In this document: piece after piece, positions 1 through 9,005 of the stretch
Numbering within the stretch: position 1 is the stretch's first letter
Layout: the number at the start of each line of letters is the position of its first letter
Assembly (NCBI RefSeq): GCF_000691225.1
Contig: NZ_JMSZ01000030.1
Span: 21,251 to 85,250 of the forward strand
From: Nitrincola lacisaponensis
GTDB taxonomy: Bacteria > Pseudomonadota > Gammaproteobacteria > Pseudomonadales > Balneatricaceae
Direction of reading: 5' to 3'
DNA length: 64,000 nt
The notes under the pieces: model-generated
What the model was told of the DNA's origin: nothing
The model's database searches: none
What the model saw: only the letters and a program-made list of their open reading frames with translations
Made by a program: the position numbers and the translations under genes

Positions 1-488
1 TACGACCACCACGCCTGGGCGGTAACCAGCGGCTCGGCGTGTATGCCACCCGATCCACCTTTCGACCCAACCCGATAGGCCTGTCGGTGGCCCGACTGCT
101 GAGCTGCCAGCAACAAGGAGAGCACCTCTGCCTTGAACTCGCTGACGTCGATCTGCTGGATGGCACTCCCGTACTGGATATCAAGCCATACCTGCCCTAT
201 GCAGACAGCCTGCCGGAAGCCCGCTTTGCTCTCGGCGCAGCACCTGAACCGCTCAAGCTGCCGGTACATTTCTCAGCCACCGCACAGCAACGCTGTGATG
301 CCATTGAGCGTCAGCTGCAACTCCCTTTAGCCACCCAGATCACCGAAATTCTGCAGTGTGATCCACGACCTGCCTATCAGCAGGACTCAACACGCATCTA
401 TGGTGTTCGGTTGCATCAGTTCAATGTCCGCTGGCAAGTGCTGGACACCGCAATTGAAGTGCTCGATATCGAAACCCTGAACGACTAA
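1..488 (+). CDS. trmO: tRNA (N6-threonylcarbamoyladenosine(37)-N6)-methyltransferase TrmO, 3' part
   Basis: Partial gene: the reading frame (codons from base 3) is open at the left edge, so about 161 C-terminal residues are visible and the N-terminus lies outside. The visible start reads RPPRLGGNQRLGVYATRS, followed by FRPNPIGLS, the signature of the TrmO/TsaA (UPF0066) family, which methylates t6A37 of tRNA using S-adenosylmethionine. Family members are about 235 residues, so roughly a third is missing. An internal GTG at base 39 lies in the conserved core and is not the start. bioA follows after 14 bases on the same strand and may be co-transcribed. Confidence 0.85.
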   Translation, partial: RPPRLGGNQRLGVYATRSTFRPNPIGLSVARLLSCQQQGEHLCLELADVDLLDGTPVLDIKPYLPYADSLPEARFALGAAPEPLKLPVHFSATAQQRCDAIERQLQLPLATQITEILQCDPRPAYQQDSTRIYGVRLHQFNVRWQVLDTAIEVLDIETLND

Positions 489-502
489 ACGAGGAAGCCT
501 GT

Positions 503-1804
503 ATGTCATCATCACCAGAAGGAACCCGGCTGGCACAGCAGTTACGCTTTGACCAGCAGCATATCTGGCACCCCTATGCATCCATGACACAGCCCAGCCC
601 GGTATTTATGGTGACAGGTGCCGAAGGTGTGCGGTTACATCTGGCAGAAGGACAGCAACTGATTGACGGCATGGCCTCCTGGTGGTCAGTGATCCACGGT
701 TACAATCATCCGCGTCTGAATCAGGCCGCTCAGCAACAGCTGGAACGTTTTGCACATGTCATGTTTGGTGGCCTCACGCATGAACCGGCCGTTGAACTGG
801 CTCAGCGTCTGGTCGACATCACGCCCAGGGGACTGGATCGGGTGTTTTTTGCCGATTCCGGTTCAGTCAGTGTCGAAGTCGCCATCAAAATGGCACTGCA
901 GTATCAGCAAGCCCGACAGCGCCCTGAGAAAAATCGTCTGATCAGCCTGCGCCGCGGTTATCATGGCGATACCTTTGCCGCCATGTCAGTCTGTGATCCG
1001 GTGACGGGTATGCATCAGCTGTTTAAAGGCGCACTGGCCGAGCAAATCTTTCTGCCCGCCCCTTCGACCCCCTGGGGTGAAGCGATCAATTCAAATGATC
1101 TGACAGCGCTGGAGCACACACTGGCTCAGCATCATCACGAAGTGGCTGCCCTGATACTGGAACCGGTTGTACAGGGTGCAGGGGGCATGCGTTTTTACTC
1201 GGCGGACTATCTGCGCCACGCTCGCCGCCTCTGCGACCAGTATGACGTGCTGCTGATCGCAGATGAGATCGCGACAGGGTTTGGACGTACAGGTGCGTTG
1301 TTTGCCTGTGATCATGCGGGCATTACACCGGATATTCTCTGTGTTGGTAAAGCGCTGACAGGCGGTTATATGACGCTGGCAGCGACACTGACACAGGCAC
1401 ATCTGGCCGATACCATCTCATCCAGTGGCGCCGGATGCTTTATGCATGGACCCACCTTCATGGCCAATCCGCTGGCCTGCGCGGTGGCCTGTGAAAGCAT
1501 TGATCTGCTACTCGAACAGGACTGGTACAGCCGCATTCAACAGCTGCAACAGCAACTGCGGACAGAACTGGCGCCCGCTGCCCAGCTGAGCTGTGTGTCT
1601 GACGTCCGCTGCCTGGGTGGCATTGGTGTGATCGAGCTGCATCAACCTGTCAGCTTGCAGCAGATACAACCCTGGTTTGTTGAACAAGGCGTCTGGGTTC
1701 GACCATTTGGAAAGCTGGTCTATATCATGCCGCCTTACATCATCAGTGAGGCTGATCTGAAATTCCTGTGCGCTGCAATTATTCGCGTCTTGCAACGACT
1801 ATAA
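503..1804 (+). CDS. bioA: Adenosylmethionine-8-amino-7-oxononanoate aminotransferase
   Basis: Class III PLP aminotransferase of biotin synthesis that converts 7-keto-8-aminopelargonate to 7,8-diaminopelargonate with S-adenosylmethionine as amino donor. Seen: 433 residues, the usual BioA length; N-terminal HIWHPYASM; GMASWWSVIHGYNHP (about 56-70) typical of BioA; PLP-contacting DEIATGFGRTG (254-264); Schiff-base lysine K283 in VGKALTGG. A GAGG ribosome site lies 7-12 bases before the ATG. No other bio gene is in the window, so the pathway is split here. The WWS and HGYNHP residues separate it from generic omega-transaminases. Confidence 0.93.
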   Translation: MSSSPEGTRLAQQLRFDQQHIWHPYASMTQPSPVFMVTGAEGVRLHLAEGQQLIDGMASWWSVIHGYNHPRLNQAAQQQLERFAHVMFGGLTHEPAVELAQRLVDITPRGLDRVFFADSGSVSVEVAIKMALQYQQARQRPEKNRLISLRRGYHGDTFAAMSVCDPVTGMHQLFKGALAEQIFLPAPSTPWGEAINSNDLTALEHTLAQHHHEVAALILEPVVQGAGGMRFYSADYLRHARRLCDQYDVLLIADEIATGFGRTGALFACDHAGITPDILCVGKALTGGYMTLAATLTQAHLADTISSSGAGCFMHGPTFMANPLACAVACESIDLLLEQDWYSRIQQLQQQLRTELAPAAQLSCVSDVRCLGGIGVIELHQPVSLQQIQPWFVEQGVWVRPFGKLVYIMPPYIISEADLKFLCAAIIRVLQRL

Positions 1805-1867
1805 TAGCCAGTGGATACTGACATTATCCCTGTGTTTATCAGTGATTGAGGAGTTTAAGGAAGCACT

Positions 1868-2299
1868 ATGCCACGCATCAAAATCGATATGCCGGACAAC
1901 TACCTGTTCACCACAGAGATCCCGGTACGCATCAGCGATATTAACTATGGCGGTCATCTCAGTAACGATGCCATGCTGTCCATCATTCATGAAGCCCGTA
2001 TCCGCTTTCTGAACCAGTATCAGTACTCCGAGCTGGATATCGAGGGCTATGGCATCATCATGACCGACTCTGCCATCGTCTACAAAGCTGAAGGATTTCA
2101 TCGGGATACCCTGCAGATCGCCATCGCCGTTGCCGATTTCAACAAATATGGCTGTGACCTGTATTATCTGCTGACCAACAAGCAGAACGCCAAAGAGATT
2201 GCCCACGCGAAAACCGGCATCGTCTTTTTTGATTATCAGGCACGCAAGGTGGTGCCCGTCCCGGAGGCGTTTAAAGACCGCATGCTCAAAGAAACCTGA
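1868..2299 (+). CDS. Acyl-CoA thioesterase-like hot-dog protein
   Basis: 143-residue single-domain protein of the 4-hydroxybenzoyl-CoA thioesterase/YbgC-like hot-dog superfamily. Seen: an early strand VRISDINYGGHLSNDA (about 21-36), where the Asp and the GGH.SN segment match the usual DxxxxxHxNN catalytic region, then a helix and a beta-sheet half ending in KVVPVP. No signal peptide or membrane segment. Substrate cannot be read from sequence. It converges on dnaB with only five bases between stop codons, so no separate terminator fits. A GAGG ribosome site occurs upstream in the 63-base gap after bioA. Confidence 0.75.
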   Translation: MPRIKIDMPDNYLFTTEIPVRISDINYGGHLSNDAMLSIIHEARIRFLNQYQYSELDIEGYGIIMTDSAIVYKAEGFHRDTLQIAIAVADFNKYGCDLYYLLTNKQNAKEIAHAKTGIVFFDYQARKVVPVPEAFKDRMLKET

Positions 2300-2304
2300 G
2301 GCGG

Positions 2305-3690
2305 CTACTCATCTGCATAGTCATAATGGATGTGGCTGAGATTTTCAAAGCGCGTGTATTTGCCGATAAAGGCCAGACGTGATGTACCGATCGGACCGTT
2401 ACGCTGCTTGCCGATAATAATCTCGGCCACGCCTTTTTCCGGACTGTCTTCGTTATAGACTTCATCCCGATAGATAAACATGATGACGTCTGCGTCCTGC
2501 TCAATCGCACCGGACTCCCTGAGATCCGAGTTGACCGGGCGCTTATTGGGACGGTTCTCCAGGCTTCGGTTAAGCTGAGACAGTGCCACAACAGGACACT
2601 GCATCTCTTTTGCCAGAGCCTTAAGTGAACGTGAGATCTCCGAGATCTCAGCCGTACGCCCTTCCGTTTTACCGGTTTTCAACTGCATCAACTGCAAGTA
2701 GTCGACCATGATCATCGCCAGATCCCCCTGTTCACGGACAATCCGGCGTGCCCGGCTACGCATCTCATTGGGACTGATACCGGCGGTATCATCAATAAAC
2801 AGTGGCTTGCCTTTCAGCATGTTCACGGCGGTGGTCAGCTTTGGCCAGTCCTCTTCAAGTAACTGTCCATTTCGAACACGGGTCTGGTCTATTTTTCCCA
2901 AAGAAGACAGCATACGAGTCACCAGCTGGTCTGCAGGCATCTCCAGACTGAACACCAGCACCGGGCGTTGGGTGCCCATCAGGGCATTTTCAACCAGGTT
3001 CATGGCAAAGGTGGTTTTACCCATCGATGGACGCGCAGCAACAATCACCAGATCAGACGGCTGCAAACCACCCGTGCGGGCATCCAGGTCATCAAAACCT
3101 GTGGTCACCCCGGTCAGCGCATCGGCGTTATTGAACAGATGATCGATACGCTCGACTGCACGTTTCAGCAACGGATTGATAGGCTCGGGGCCACCCTGAT
3201 TGGGTCTGTTTTCTGCAATCTGGAAAATTTTCTGCTCAGCTTCGTTGAGTATTTCTTCCGAAGCACGCCCTAGCGGCTGAAACGCATTGTCGGCAATTTC
3301 ATTGGCAACCTGAATCATCTGCCGCAGCAGAGCCCGGTCACGCACGATTTCAGCATAGGCACGAATATTACTGGTACTGGGCGTATTTCTCGCCAACTCC
3401 ACCAGATACTCCAGACCACCCGCACTGTCCAGCTCCCCAAGACGGTCCAGCTCTTCTGACAGTGTAATTACATCGAAAGGCCGGTTGTCATCAACCAGTT
3501 TCTGTAGCGTACGAAACAACATACGGTGTTCAGGACGATAAAAATGTCCATCCACCAGAATCTCTGAAACCGTATCCCATGCCTGATTATCCAGCATGAG
3601 TCCACCGAGCACTGACTGCTCTGCTTCCAGCGAAAAGGGAGGTGTTTTGACCTGAGCGATCGCATCGCGCGACTGTTCTGCGAAATCCAT
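2305..3690 (-). CDS. dnaB: Replicative DNA helicase DnaB
   Basis: Hexameric 5'-3' helicase that unwinds DNA at the replication fork and binds primase. Seen: 461 residues, standard length; N-terminal domain opening with PPFSLEAEQSVLGGLMLDN; linker helix about 150-190; RecA-like C-terminal domain with Walker A RPSMGKTT (220-227), Walker B-like IMVDYLQLM, and the closing segment QRNGPIGT before the tail. No intein is present. It lies downstream of the rpsF-rplI operon, separated by a strong hairpin at 3772-3802, so it probably has its own promoter in the 120-base gap, where I found no convincing -35/-10 pair. Confidence 0.97.
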   Translation of the reverse strand: MDFAEQSRDAIAQVKTPPFSLEAEQSVLGGLMLDNQAWDTVSEILVDGHFYRPEHRMLFRTLQKLVDDNRPFDVITLSEELDRLGELDSAGGLEYLVELARNTPSTSNIRAYAEIVRDRALLRQMIQVANEIADNAFQPLGRASEEILNEAEQKIFQIAENRPNQGGPEPINPLLKRAVERIDHLFNNADALTGVTTGFDDLDARTGGLQPSDLVIVAARPSMGKTTFAMNLVENALMGTQRPVLVFSLEMPADQLVTRMLSSLGKIDQTRVRNGQLLEEDWPKLTTAVNMLKGKPLFIDDTAGISPNEMRSRARRIVREQGDLAMIMVDYLQLMQLKTGKTEGRTAEISEISRSLKALAKEMQCPVVALSQLNRSLENRPNKRPVNSDLRESGAIEQDADVIMFIYRDEVYNEDSPEKGVAEIIIGKQRNGPIGTSRLAFIGKYTRFENLSHIHYDYADE

Positions 3691-3771
3691 TGCCAGACTA
3701 CCGGGGTATATAAACAGAAAGGGTTATTCTAGCGGTATTGCGCGGAGGGGTACAGCGACAAACGGCAGAGC

Positions 3772-3802
3772 AAACACCTGTCCGAGCAACGGACAGGTGT
3801 TT
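3772..3802 (-). terminator. Hairpin terminator after rplI
   Basis: A perfect 12-bp stem (3772-3783 with 3791-3802; one arm AAACACCTGTCC) with a 7-base loop, 11 bases past the rplI stop. In the minus-strand transcript the stem ends in a short U run. It probably ends the rpsF-rpsR-rplI transcript before dnaB. Confidence 0.7.
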
Positions 3803-3813
3803 ATCAACAGCAA

Positions 3814-4260
3814 TTACTCAGCAGCAACAGTCAGGCTGATACCAACCATGACTTCTGGGTGCAGCTGAATATCAACAGCGAACTGACCGACGTGACGGAT
3901 CGTGCCTTCTGGCAGACGCACTTCGCTCTTGTCAACCGCGTGACCTGCAGCAACCAGTGCATCAGCGATATCGCGAGTTCCGATAGAACCGAACAGCTTG
4001 CCTTCCTCGCCTGCTTTACCCACGATGGTCAAAGCAAACTCGTTCAGTGCATCTGCACGACGCTGAGCTTCAGCCAGTTTGGCAGCAGCAGCTGCTTCCA
4101 GCTCTGCACGACGCTCTTCAAACTTCGCTACGTTTGCAGCTGTCGCAGCAACCGCTTTACCCTGAGGCAGCAGGTAGTTACGTCCGTAGCCGCCTTTAAC
4201 AGCAACCTTGTCGCCCAGCTTACCCAATTTACCAATATTTTCGAGCAGAATAACTTCCAT
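3814..4260 (-). CDS. rplI: 50S ribosomal protein L9
   Basis: Binds 23S rRNA; two globular domains joined by a long helix. Seen: 148 residues; N-terminal [17 protein letters not shown] and the [14 protein letters not shown] signature; the charged connecting helix about 41-75; C-terminal domain ending SLTVAAE. An in-frame upstream start would add eight residues (MQTKEVYE) absent from the family. The chosen ATG at 4260 has AAAGAGG about 8 bases before it, and the mature L9 N-terminus begins there. Last gene of the rpsF-rpsR-membrane protein-rplI operon. Confidence 0.97.
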   Translation of the reverse strand: MEVILLENIGKLGKLGDKVAVKGGYGRNYLLPQGKAVAATAANVAKFEERRAELEAAAAAKLAEAQRRADALNEFALTIVGKAGEEGKLFGSIGTRDIADALVAAGHAVDKSEVRLPEGTIRHVGQFAVDIQLHPEVMVGISLTVAAE

Positions 4261-4297
4261 CTCGTAAACCTCTTTTGTCTGCAATCGTTGCAGTGTC

Positions 4298-5140
4298 TTA
4301 ATTCCTTGCCGGCAGTCTTGCTCGAAGATCCATTAACGAATCAATCAATGCAAGGATAACCAGCAATGTAACCATATAGGGACCGACAAAGATCAGTGAC
4401 AGATATACAGCTATCAACCAGCCTTTATTCAATCCCCGCTTAGAAACCAGCCCATGTATCAGTGCTAATGCCGCCACAACCAGGGGCAGTAAAAGCAATG
4501 CAAACCAGCGGGACAGATCCATTCCGGTGATTTTGGCGGATACCAACAGTACTACCAGCACCACAGCAGCCATCGCAGGCAACCTGAGCCGATGAAACTC
4601 TTGCTGGAAGCCCCCCGGGTTAAACAGGGATGCTTGCCAACTCCGCGCCAGCATCAGGCAACCGAGCATGCTGGCAACCTGAAACGCGCTGACAACGCCT
4701 AGCAACAAGCTACGCACCTGTTCAGCAGGCCAGGCCTGCAACACGGCACCACGTTCACTGGCCAGTTGCTGTACAGCTACCGCTATCTGATCCAATAACG
4801 GTGCCAGGCCAACATCCAGTAAAACACTGCACATTACACCCAGCGGAAGCACAGCCAGCAACACCTTCTGCCAGGAGACTGTTTGCCGAAGCAACACAGC
4901 CAGGGCATAGGTGCCGGTTATCACCAAAATTGCAGATGGATCTCCGGATAACATCCAGAAAAATCCGGGCAGTACCGCCCATATCCACAGCTTTGCACCT
5001 TCTGATACACCCTTTCGCAGGGTTATCAAAGCCACCCCTGCTGCACTGACCCAGTACAACAGCGGTAACATGGCAGCAATGACCACTACCATGATCGCCT
5101 GACTGCGACCCTTCATCAGCGTTTCAGCCAAGGCTCGCAC
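4298..5140 (-). CDS. DUF2232-like integral membrane protein in the rpsF-rplI operon
   Basis: 280 residues, mostly hydrophobic, with about eight predicted membrane segments and short basic loops. No catalytic motif is visible. In pseudomonads and relatives a membrane protein of this kind (YybS/DUF2232 type) sits between rpsR and rplI; position and topology are the basis of the family call. It starts 18 bases past the rpsR stop and ends 37 bases before rplI, so it is probably co-transcribed with three ribosomal protein genes. The reason for that linkage is unknown to me. Confidence 0.7.
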   Translation of the reverse strand: MRALAETLMKGRSQAIMVVVIAAMLPLLYWVSAAGVALITLRKGVSEGAKLWIWAVLPGFFWMLSGDPSAILVITGTYALAVLLRQTVSWQKVLLAVLPLGVMCSVLLDVGLAPLLDQIAVAVQQLASERGAVLQAWPAEQVRSLLLGVVSAFQVASMLGCLMLARSWQASLFNPGGFQQEFHRLRLPAMAAVVLVVLLVSAKITGMDLSRWFALLLLPLVVAALALIHGLVSKRGLNKGWLIAVYLSLIFVGPYMVTLLVILALIDSLMDLRARLPARN

Positions 5141-5158
5141 GGCGGTTAACTCCGAACC

Positions 5159-5386
5159 TTACTCGTGGCCGTCAGTGTACGGCAGCAACGCAATGTAACG
5201 AGCGCGCTTGATGGCAGTCGCCAGCTGACGCTGGTAACGTGCTTTAGTGCCCGTGATGCGGCTCGGTACGATCTTGCCGGTTTCAGTGATGTAAGCTTTC
5301 AAAGTTTCCAGATCCTTGTAATCGATCTGGGAGACGCCTTCTGCAGTGAAACGACAGAATTTGCGACGACGGAAAAAACGTGCCAT
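5159..5386 (-). CDS. rpsR: 30S ribosomal protein S18
   Basis: 75-residue small-subunit protein that forms a heterodimer with S6 on the 16S rRNA platform. Seen: [17 protein letters not shown] at the start, [17 protein letters not shown], and the conserved [19 protein letters not shown] stretch. Length and sequence are standard. It follows rpsF by 24 bases. The S6:S18 dimer is a known translational repressor of this operon in several bacteria; see the leader at 5831-5912. Confidence 0.97.
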   Translation of the reverse strand: MARFFRRRKFCRFTAEGVSQIDYKDLETLKAYITETGKIVPSRITGTKARYQRQLATAIKRARYIALLPYTDGHE

Positions 5387-5410
5387 TTTCCTCTCTCCTG
5401 TAAATTCAGA

Positions 5411-5830
5411 TTAATCTTCAGCAGTTTCCTGCTCTTGCTCATCAGCGGACTCTTCGTCGCGAGACTGACGATCAGAGCGCTCTTCACGGCGAGGCTTGCG
5501 CTCTTCGCGTGACTCAGCTGCCTTGACAGGAGAAACTTCAGTGATGGCTTCTTTACAACGCAGAATCATGCTACGCAGGACAGCATCGTTGTAACGGAAC
5601 AGACTTTCCAGCTCATCCAGGGTTTCCTGGTTGCATTCGATGTTCATCAGAACATAGTGTGCTTTGTGAGCATTGTTGATCGGGTAAGCCATCTGACGAC
5701 GACCCCAGTCTTCAAGGCGGTGAATTGTGCCTTGAGCACCTTCGATCAGGTTTTTGTAGCGCTCCAGCATTGCTGGAACCTGCTCGCTCTGGTTCGGATG
5801 AACCAGAAATACGATTTCATAGTGACGCAT
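5411..5830 (-). CDS. rpsF: 30S ribosomal protein S6
   Basis: 139 residues. Seen: [19 protein letters not shown], the central [19 protein letters not shown] strand, and a long acidic/arginine-rich tail (about 100-139, ending EQEQETAED). E. coli S6 also has a Glu-rich end that is extended after translation by RimK; whether that occurs here is not visible. First gene of the operon, with a strong ribosome site (AAGGAG) seven bases before the ATG and a near-consensus promoter about 80 bases upstream. Confidence 0.97.
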   Translation of the reverse strand: MRHYEIVFLVHPNQSEQVPAMLERYKNLIEGAQGTIHRLEDWGRRQMAYPINNAHKAHYVLMNIECNQETLDELESLFRYNDAVLRSMILRCKEAITEVSPVKAAESREERKPRREERSDRQSRDEESADEQEQETAED

Positions 5831-5912
5831 TTTTGCTCCTTACGGTTTTGCAGCCCTCAGATCACCCTTTGTGACAGAAAGCAAGGAGTTGAACAAATAA
5901 AACGGAGTCGGG
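5831..5912 (-). promoter_or_regulatory. rpsF mRNA leader, possible S6:S18 binding element
   Basis: The leader between the predicted start of transcription and rpsF contains CUCCUU (plus-strand 5883-5888), exactly complementary to the rpsF ribosome site AAGGAG (plus-strand 5836-5841). An ACCG lies just before that site (5843-5846). UUGCU next to the first element can instead pair with AGCAA after the ribosome site, giving two exclusive folds. Known S6:S18 leaders have a conserved CCG loop close to the rpsF start. The pairing is seen; binding of S6:S18 is inferred. Confidence 0.4.
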
Positions 5913-5941
5913 ATTATACGCGACTCCGCAAATAACCACAA
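5913..5941 (-). promoter_or_regulatory. Sigma-70 type promoter of the rpsF operon
   Basis: On the minus strand a -35 TTGTGG (5936-5941), 17-base spacer and perfect -10 TATAAT (5913-5918). A 7-bp inverted repeat (GGAGTCG 5904-5910, CGACTCC 5921-5927) flanks the -10 element. Confidence 0.7.
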
Positions 5942-5958
5942 TCCTGCAATATCGCTAT

Positions 5959-6360
5959 TTATCCGGCGATCTCAAAACTATGGGTAATCTCGACGCCACC
6001 ACGTTCCAGCATCAGCGAAGCAGAGCAATACTGCTCTGCCGAAAGCTTGACTGCACGCTCCACATGCGCCGGTTTCAGGTCATCACCCGTCACCACAAAG
6101 TGCACATGTATCTTGGTGAAAACAGCCGGTACTGTCTCGGCACGCTCAGAGGTAATCTGTGCACGGCACCCGGTAACCTGCTGCCGTGATTTTTTCAGAA
6201 TCTGCACCACATCATAGCTGGTACAACCACCCAGACCCAGCAGTACCAATTCCATAGGGCGCGGCCCCTGCTGAAGATCAGCGTCAATCATGACCTCAAA
6301 GCCACTGCCGCTGGTCCCCTTGAAACGCAAATCTCCATCCCACTCAATACTGGCTTGCAT
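5959..6360 (-). CDS. OsmC/YhfA-family protein
   Basis: 133 residues of the OsmC/Ohr superfamily, cytoplasmic dimers often with peroxidase activity. Seen: the two family cysteines, in LGGCTSYDVVQIL (about 46-58) and QYCSASLMLERG (about 110-121), and the opening beta-strand MQASIEWDGDLRF. The short form and sequence resemble YhfA-type OsmC proteins more than Ohr, so organic peroxide specificity should not be assumed. It starts 13 bases after trpC and is probably the last gene of trpGDC-osmC; in Pseudomonas an OsmC-like gene also lies near trpGDC. No vfr/crp gene is present between them here. Confidence 0.8.
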   Translation of the reverse strand: MQASIEWDGDLRFKGTSGSGFEVMIDADLQQGPRPMELVLLGLGGCTSYDVVQILKKSRQQVTGCRAQITSERAETVPAVFTKIHVHFVVTGDDLKPAHVERAVKLSAEQYCSASLMLERGGVEITHSFEIAG

Positions 6361-6373
6361 TTGTCTCTCCTGC

Positions 6374-7183
6374 TCAGGCGAACAGCGCCTTTAATTTCTC
6401 ACCCGGATCCTCAGCGCGCATAAAGGCCTCGCCGACCAGGAAACTGTGCACACCCTGCGCGCGCATCTGCGCAACATCCTCGGGCGTATTGATACCGCTT
6501 TCAGTGATCACCAGTCGGTCTGCCGGAATAGAGGGCAAGAGCTCAAAGGTATTTTCAAGCGACACGGCAAAACTGTGCAGATCACGGTTATTAATGCCGA
6601 TCAGACGGGTATTCAAAGGTAACGCCCGCTGCAACTCATCAGCACCATGGACCTCTACCAATACATCCATCCCCAACTCCTGGGTCAAAGCAGACAGATC
6701 CGCCAGCTGGGCATCGGACAGCGCTGCCACGATCAGCAGAATACAGTCAGCCCCCAAGGCCCGTGCTTCATAAATCTGATAGGGATCGACGATAAAGTCT
6801 TTACGGATAACCGGCAGATCACACGCAGCACGCGCCAACTGCAGGTTCTGGTCAGATCCCATGAAGAAGTCAACATCCGTCAGTACCGACAGGCAACTGG
6901 CACCCGCCGCCGCGTAACTGCGTGCGATTTCAGCCGGATCAAAGAATTCCCGAATCACCCCTTTGGACGGACTGGCTTTTTTAGCCTCGGCAATAATCGC
7001 CGCACGCCCCTGGGCAACACTGCGCTCCAGTGCCTGTACAAATCCACGCGGATCGGTTGCACCACCGCGCTGTGCGGCAATTCGGGCCTGCAGGTCAGCC
7101 AGACTGACCTGAGCTGAACGCTCACGCACTTCTTCATGCTTGCGTGCAATAATCTTTTTTAAAATCGTCGGCGTATCACTCAT
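6374..7183 (-). CDS. trpC: Indole-3-glycerol-phosphate synthase
   Basis: Tryptophan synthesis, fourth step: ring closure of CdRP to indole-3-glycerol phosphate. Seen: 269-residue single (beta/alpha)8 barrel, not fused to Trp[16 protein letters not shown] (about 62-76) with the catalytic lysine; [33 protein letters not shown]; final phosphate site [11 protein letters not shown]. The ATG overlaps the trpD stop by four bases (ATGA), implying translational coupling. Confidence 0.96.
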   Translation of the reverse strand: MSDTPTILKKIIARKHEEVRERSAQVSLADLQARIAAQRGGATDPRGFVQALERSVAQGRAAIIAEAKKASPSKGVIREFFDPAEIARSYAAAGASCLSVLTDVDFFMGSDQNLQLARAACDLPVIRKDFIVDPYQIYEARALGADCILLIVAALSDAQLADLSALTQELGMDVLVEVHGADELQRALPLNTRLIGINNRDLHSFAVSLENTFELLPSIPADRLVITESGINTPEDVAQMRAQGVHSFLVGEAFMRAEDPGEKLKALFA

Positions 7184-8223
7184 ACCTTCGCCTCAATAAA
7201 TTGCTGGCTGAATTTAGCCAGTGACTCTAACTGTTGCTGTGCACTGCCATCCTGCATCCTGGCCAGCGCCTGTTCAACGCCCTGTTGATGTGTCTCTGCC
7301 TGACCACTCAGCCAGATAGCTGCGCCAGCATTCAGTGCAATAATGGAACGCGCCTTGCGTGCCAGGGGCTCATCATTCCCTGAAAACGCCATCTGGATCA
7401 ACTTCAGGGAATCTGCCGAGTTTTTCACCTCAAGCCCAATCAGACTCTGGCTCTCGACTCCCAGTGACTCTGGCGTAATGCTGTACTCACGCACCTGCCC
7501 GTCACGCAACTCAGCCACGTGCGTTGCGGTGGCCAGGCTGATTTCATCCAGACCATCATCGGCATGCACAACCAGAACATGTTCGGCACCCAACTGATGC
7601 ATCACTTCAGCCATCGGACGACACAGCGGCTTGCTGAACACACCGATTACCAGATGTTTTACTCCGGCAGGATTGGTCATGGGGCCCAGAATGTTGAACA
7701 AGGTACGAATGCCCAGCGCTCTGCGCACACCTATCGCGTGGCGCATCGCACCATGATGCGCCGGAGCAAACATAAAGCCGACTCCCACCTCATCAATACA
7801 GGCCGCCACCTGCTCCGCATTTAGATTGAGATTGATACCTGCGGACTCCAGCAAGTCAGCACTGCCGCTGCTGGAGGAGACAGCGCGATTGCCATGTTTG
7901 GCAACATGAGCGCCCGCTGCGGAAGCCACAAACGCCGAGGCCGACGAAATATTGAACAGATTGGCACCATCACCACCTGTACCAACGATGTCGACCAGCC
8001 GTGTGGCCTTAGGACGTACCGGAGTCGCCAGTTCACGCATCACTTGCGCTGCACCGGCAATTTCATCAATGGACTCGCTTTTCATGCGCAACGCAACCAG
8101 AAAGGCCCCCATCTGCGCATCATTGCACTGGCCGGTCATAATTTGGCGCATCACATCGACCATCTGTGCCCGACTCAGGTCCAGGTGATCAACCACCCAA
8201 CTCAGTGCTTCTTGTATCTGCAT
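7180..8223 (-). CDS. trpD: Anthranilate phosphoribosyltransferase
   Basis: Transfers phosphoribose from PRPP to anthranilate. Seen: 347 residues; PRPP-binding [35 protein letters not shown]; anthranilate-site NILGPMTNP. An in-frame GTG 16 codons upstream was rejected: the ATG at 8223 gives the family N-terminus MQIQEAL and has AGGAGAG 8 bases before it. It follows trpG by 16 bases and overlaps trpC by four. Confidence 0.96.
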   Translation of the reverse strand: MQIQEALSWVVDHLDLSRAQMVDVMRQIMTGQCNDAQMGAFLVALRMKSESIDEIAGAAQVMRELATPVRPKATRLVDIVGTGGDGANLFNISSASAFVASAAGAHVAKHGNRAVSSSSGSADLLESAGINLNLNAEQVAACIDEVGVGFMFAPAHHGAMRHAIGVRRALGIRTLFNILGPMTNPAGVKHLVIGVFSKPLCRPMAEVMHQLGAEHVLVVHADDGLDEISLATATHVAELRDGQVREYSITPESLGVESQSLIGLEVKNSADSLKLIQMAFSGNDEPLARKARSIIALNAGAAIWLSGQAETHQQGVEQALARMQDGSAQQQLESLAKFSQQFIEAKV

Positions 8224-8239
8224 TGTAGATTCTCTCCTG

Positions 8240-8836
8240 TCAGGAAACTGCAGCAAGGGATGGCTGCACAAAATTCGCCAGTAACGCGTGCCCTTGCTGC
8301 GTCAAAATAGCCTCTGGATGAAACTGCACACCCTCAATCGGATAGTGCCGGTGTCGTATTGCCATCACCTCGTCTGGCTGCCCCTGTTCATTTTCAGTCC
8401 AGGCCGTAACTTCCAGACAATCGGGTAATTGTGTTGGCTCCAGCACCAGAGAGTGATAACGCGTTACCTCAACCGGATTTGGCAACCCCTGAAAAACCCC
8501 TTCACCACGATGGTAAACACGGGATGTCTTGCCATGCATCACTTGACGCGCCCGCACAACCACACCGCCAAAAGCCTGACCAATACTTTGATGCCCCAGG
8601 CAGACTCCCAGAATCGGCAGTTTACCCGCAAAAGCGCGAATCGCTGCCAAAGATATGCCGGCTTCATTGGGCGTACAGGGCCCGGGGGAAATCAGTAAAT
8701 GAGAAGGCTTTCGTGCTGCAATTTCGTCCAGCGTCACTGCATCATTGCGTACCACTTCAACCGACTGGCCTAACTCACGTAAATAATGTACCAGATTCCA
8801 GGTAAAGCTATCGTAGTTATCGATCACCAACACCAT
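8240..8836 (-). CDS. trpG: Anthranilate synthase component II (glutamine amidotransferase)
   Basis: Supplies ammonia from glutamine to TrpE; in related bacteria it can also serve PabB. Seen: 198 residues; [14 protein letters not shown] opening; oxyanion region [11 protein letters not shown]; nucleophile C79 in GVCLGHQ; His/Glu of GVQFHPEAI. The ATG at 8836 matches the family start; an in-frame ATG five codons upstream is possible, and the AGGA nearby is oddly spaced for both. No trpE is in the window, so the large subunit is encoded elsewhere, as in Pseudomonas. Confidence 0.93.
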   Translation of the reverse strand: MVLVIDNYDSFTWNLVHYLRELGQSVEVVRNDAVTLDEIAARKPSHLLISPGPCTPNEAGISLAAIRAFAGKLPILGVCLGHQSIGQAFGGVVVRARQVMHGKTSRVYHRGEGVFQGLPNPVEVTRYHSLVLEPTQLPDCLEVTAWTENEQGQPDEVMAIRHRHYPIEGVQFHPEAILTQQGHALLANFVQPSLAAVS

Positions 8837-8894
8837 GACTGACACGCCCATCCTGCGGGATTAAAACCGGTTAGAATAGAACAATCTGTCACGG

Positions 8895-8931
8895 ACCGAA
8901 ACCCTTAATCCGACTCACAAACCGTTTCGGT
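8895..8931. repeat. Inverted repeat upstream of trpG
   Basis: ACCGAAAC (8895-8902) and its exact complement GTTTCGGT (8924-8931) are separated by 21 bases in the 169-base gap between divergent trpG and the M48 protease gene. It could be an operator or a weak hairpin. It does not resemble the E. coli TrpR operator. Confidence 0.35.
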
Positions 8932-9005
8932 TCAGATAACAGTCAGCTAAGATATTGATAATCACCTACTGAACTTACTTCCAGATTCAGGACCAGGACT
9001 CAATT

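Noticed and set aside
8971..8998. GAACTT upstream of the M48 protease gene as a sigma-E promoter
   Set aside because: At 16-17 bases downstream the sequence is CCAGG, with no TC-containing -10 element.
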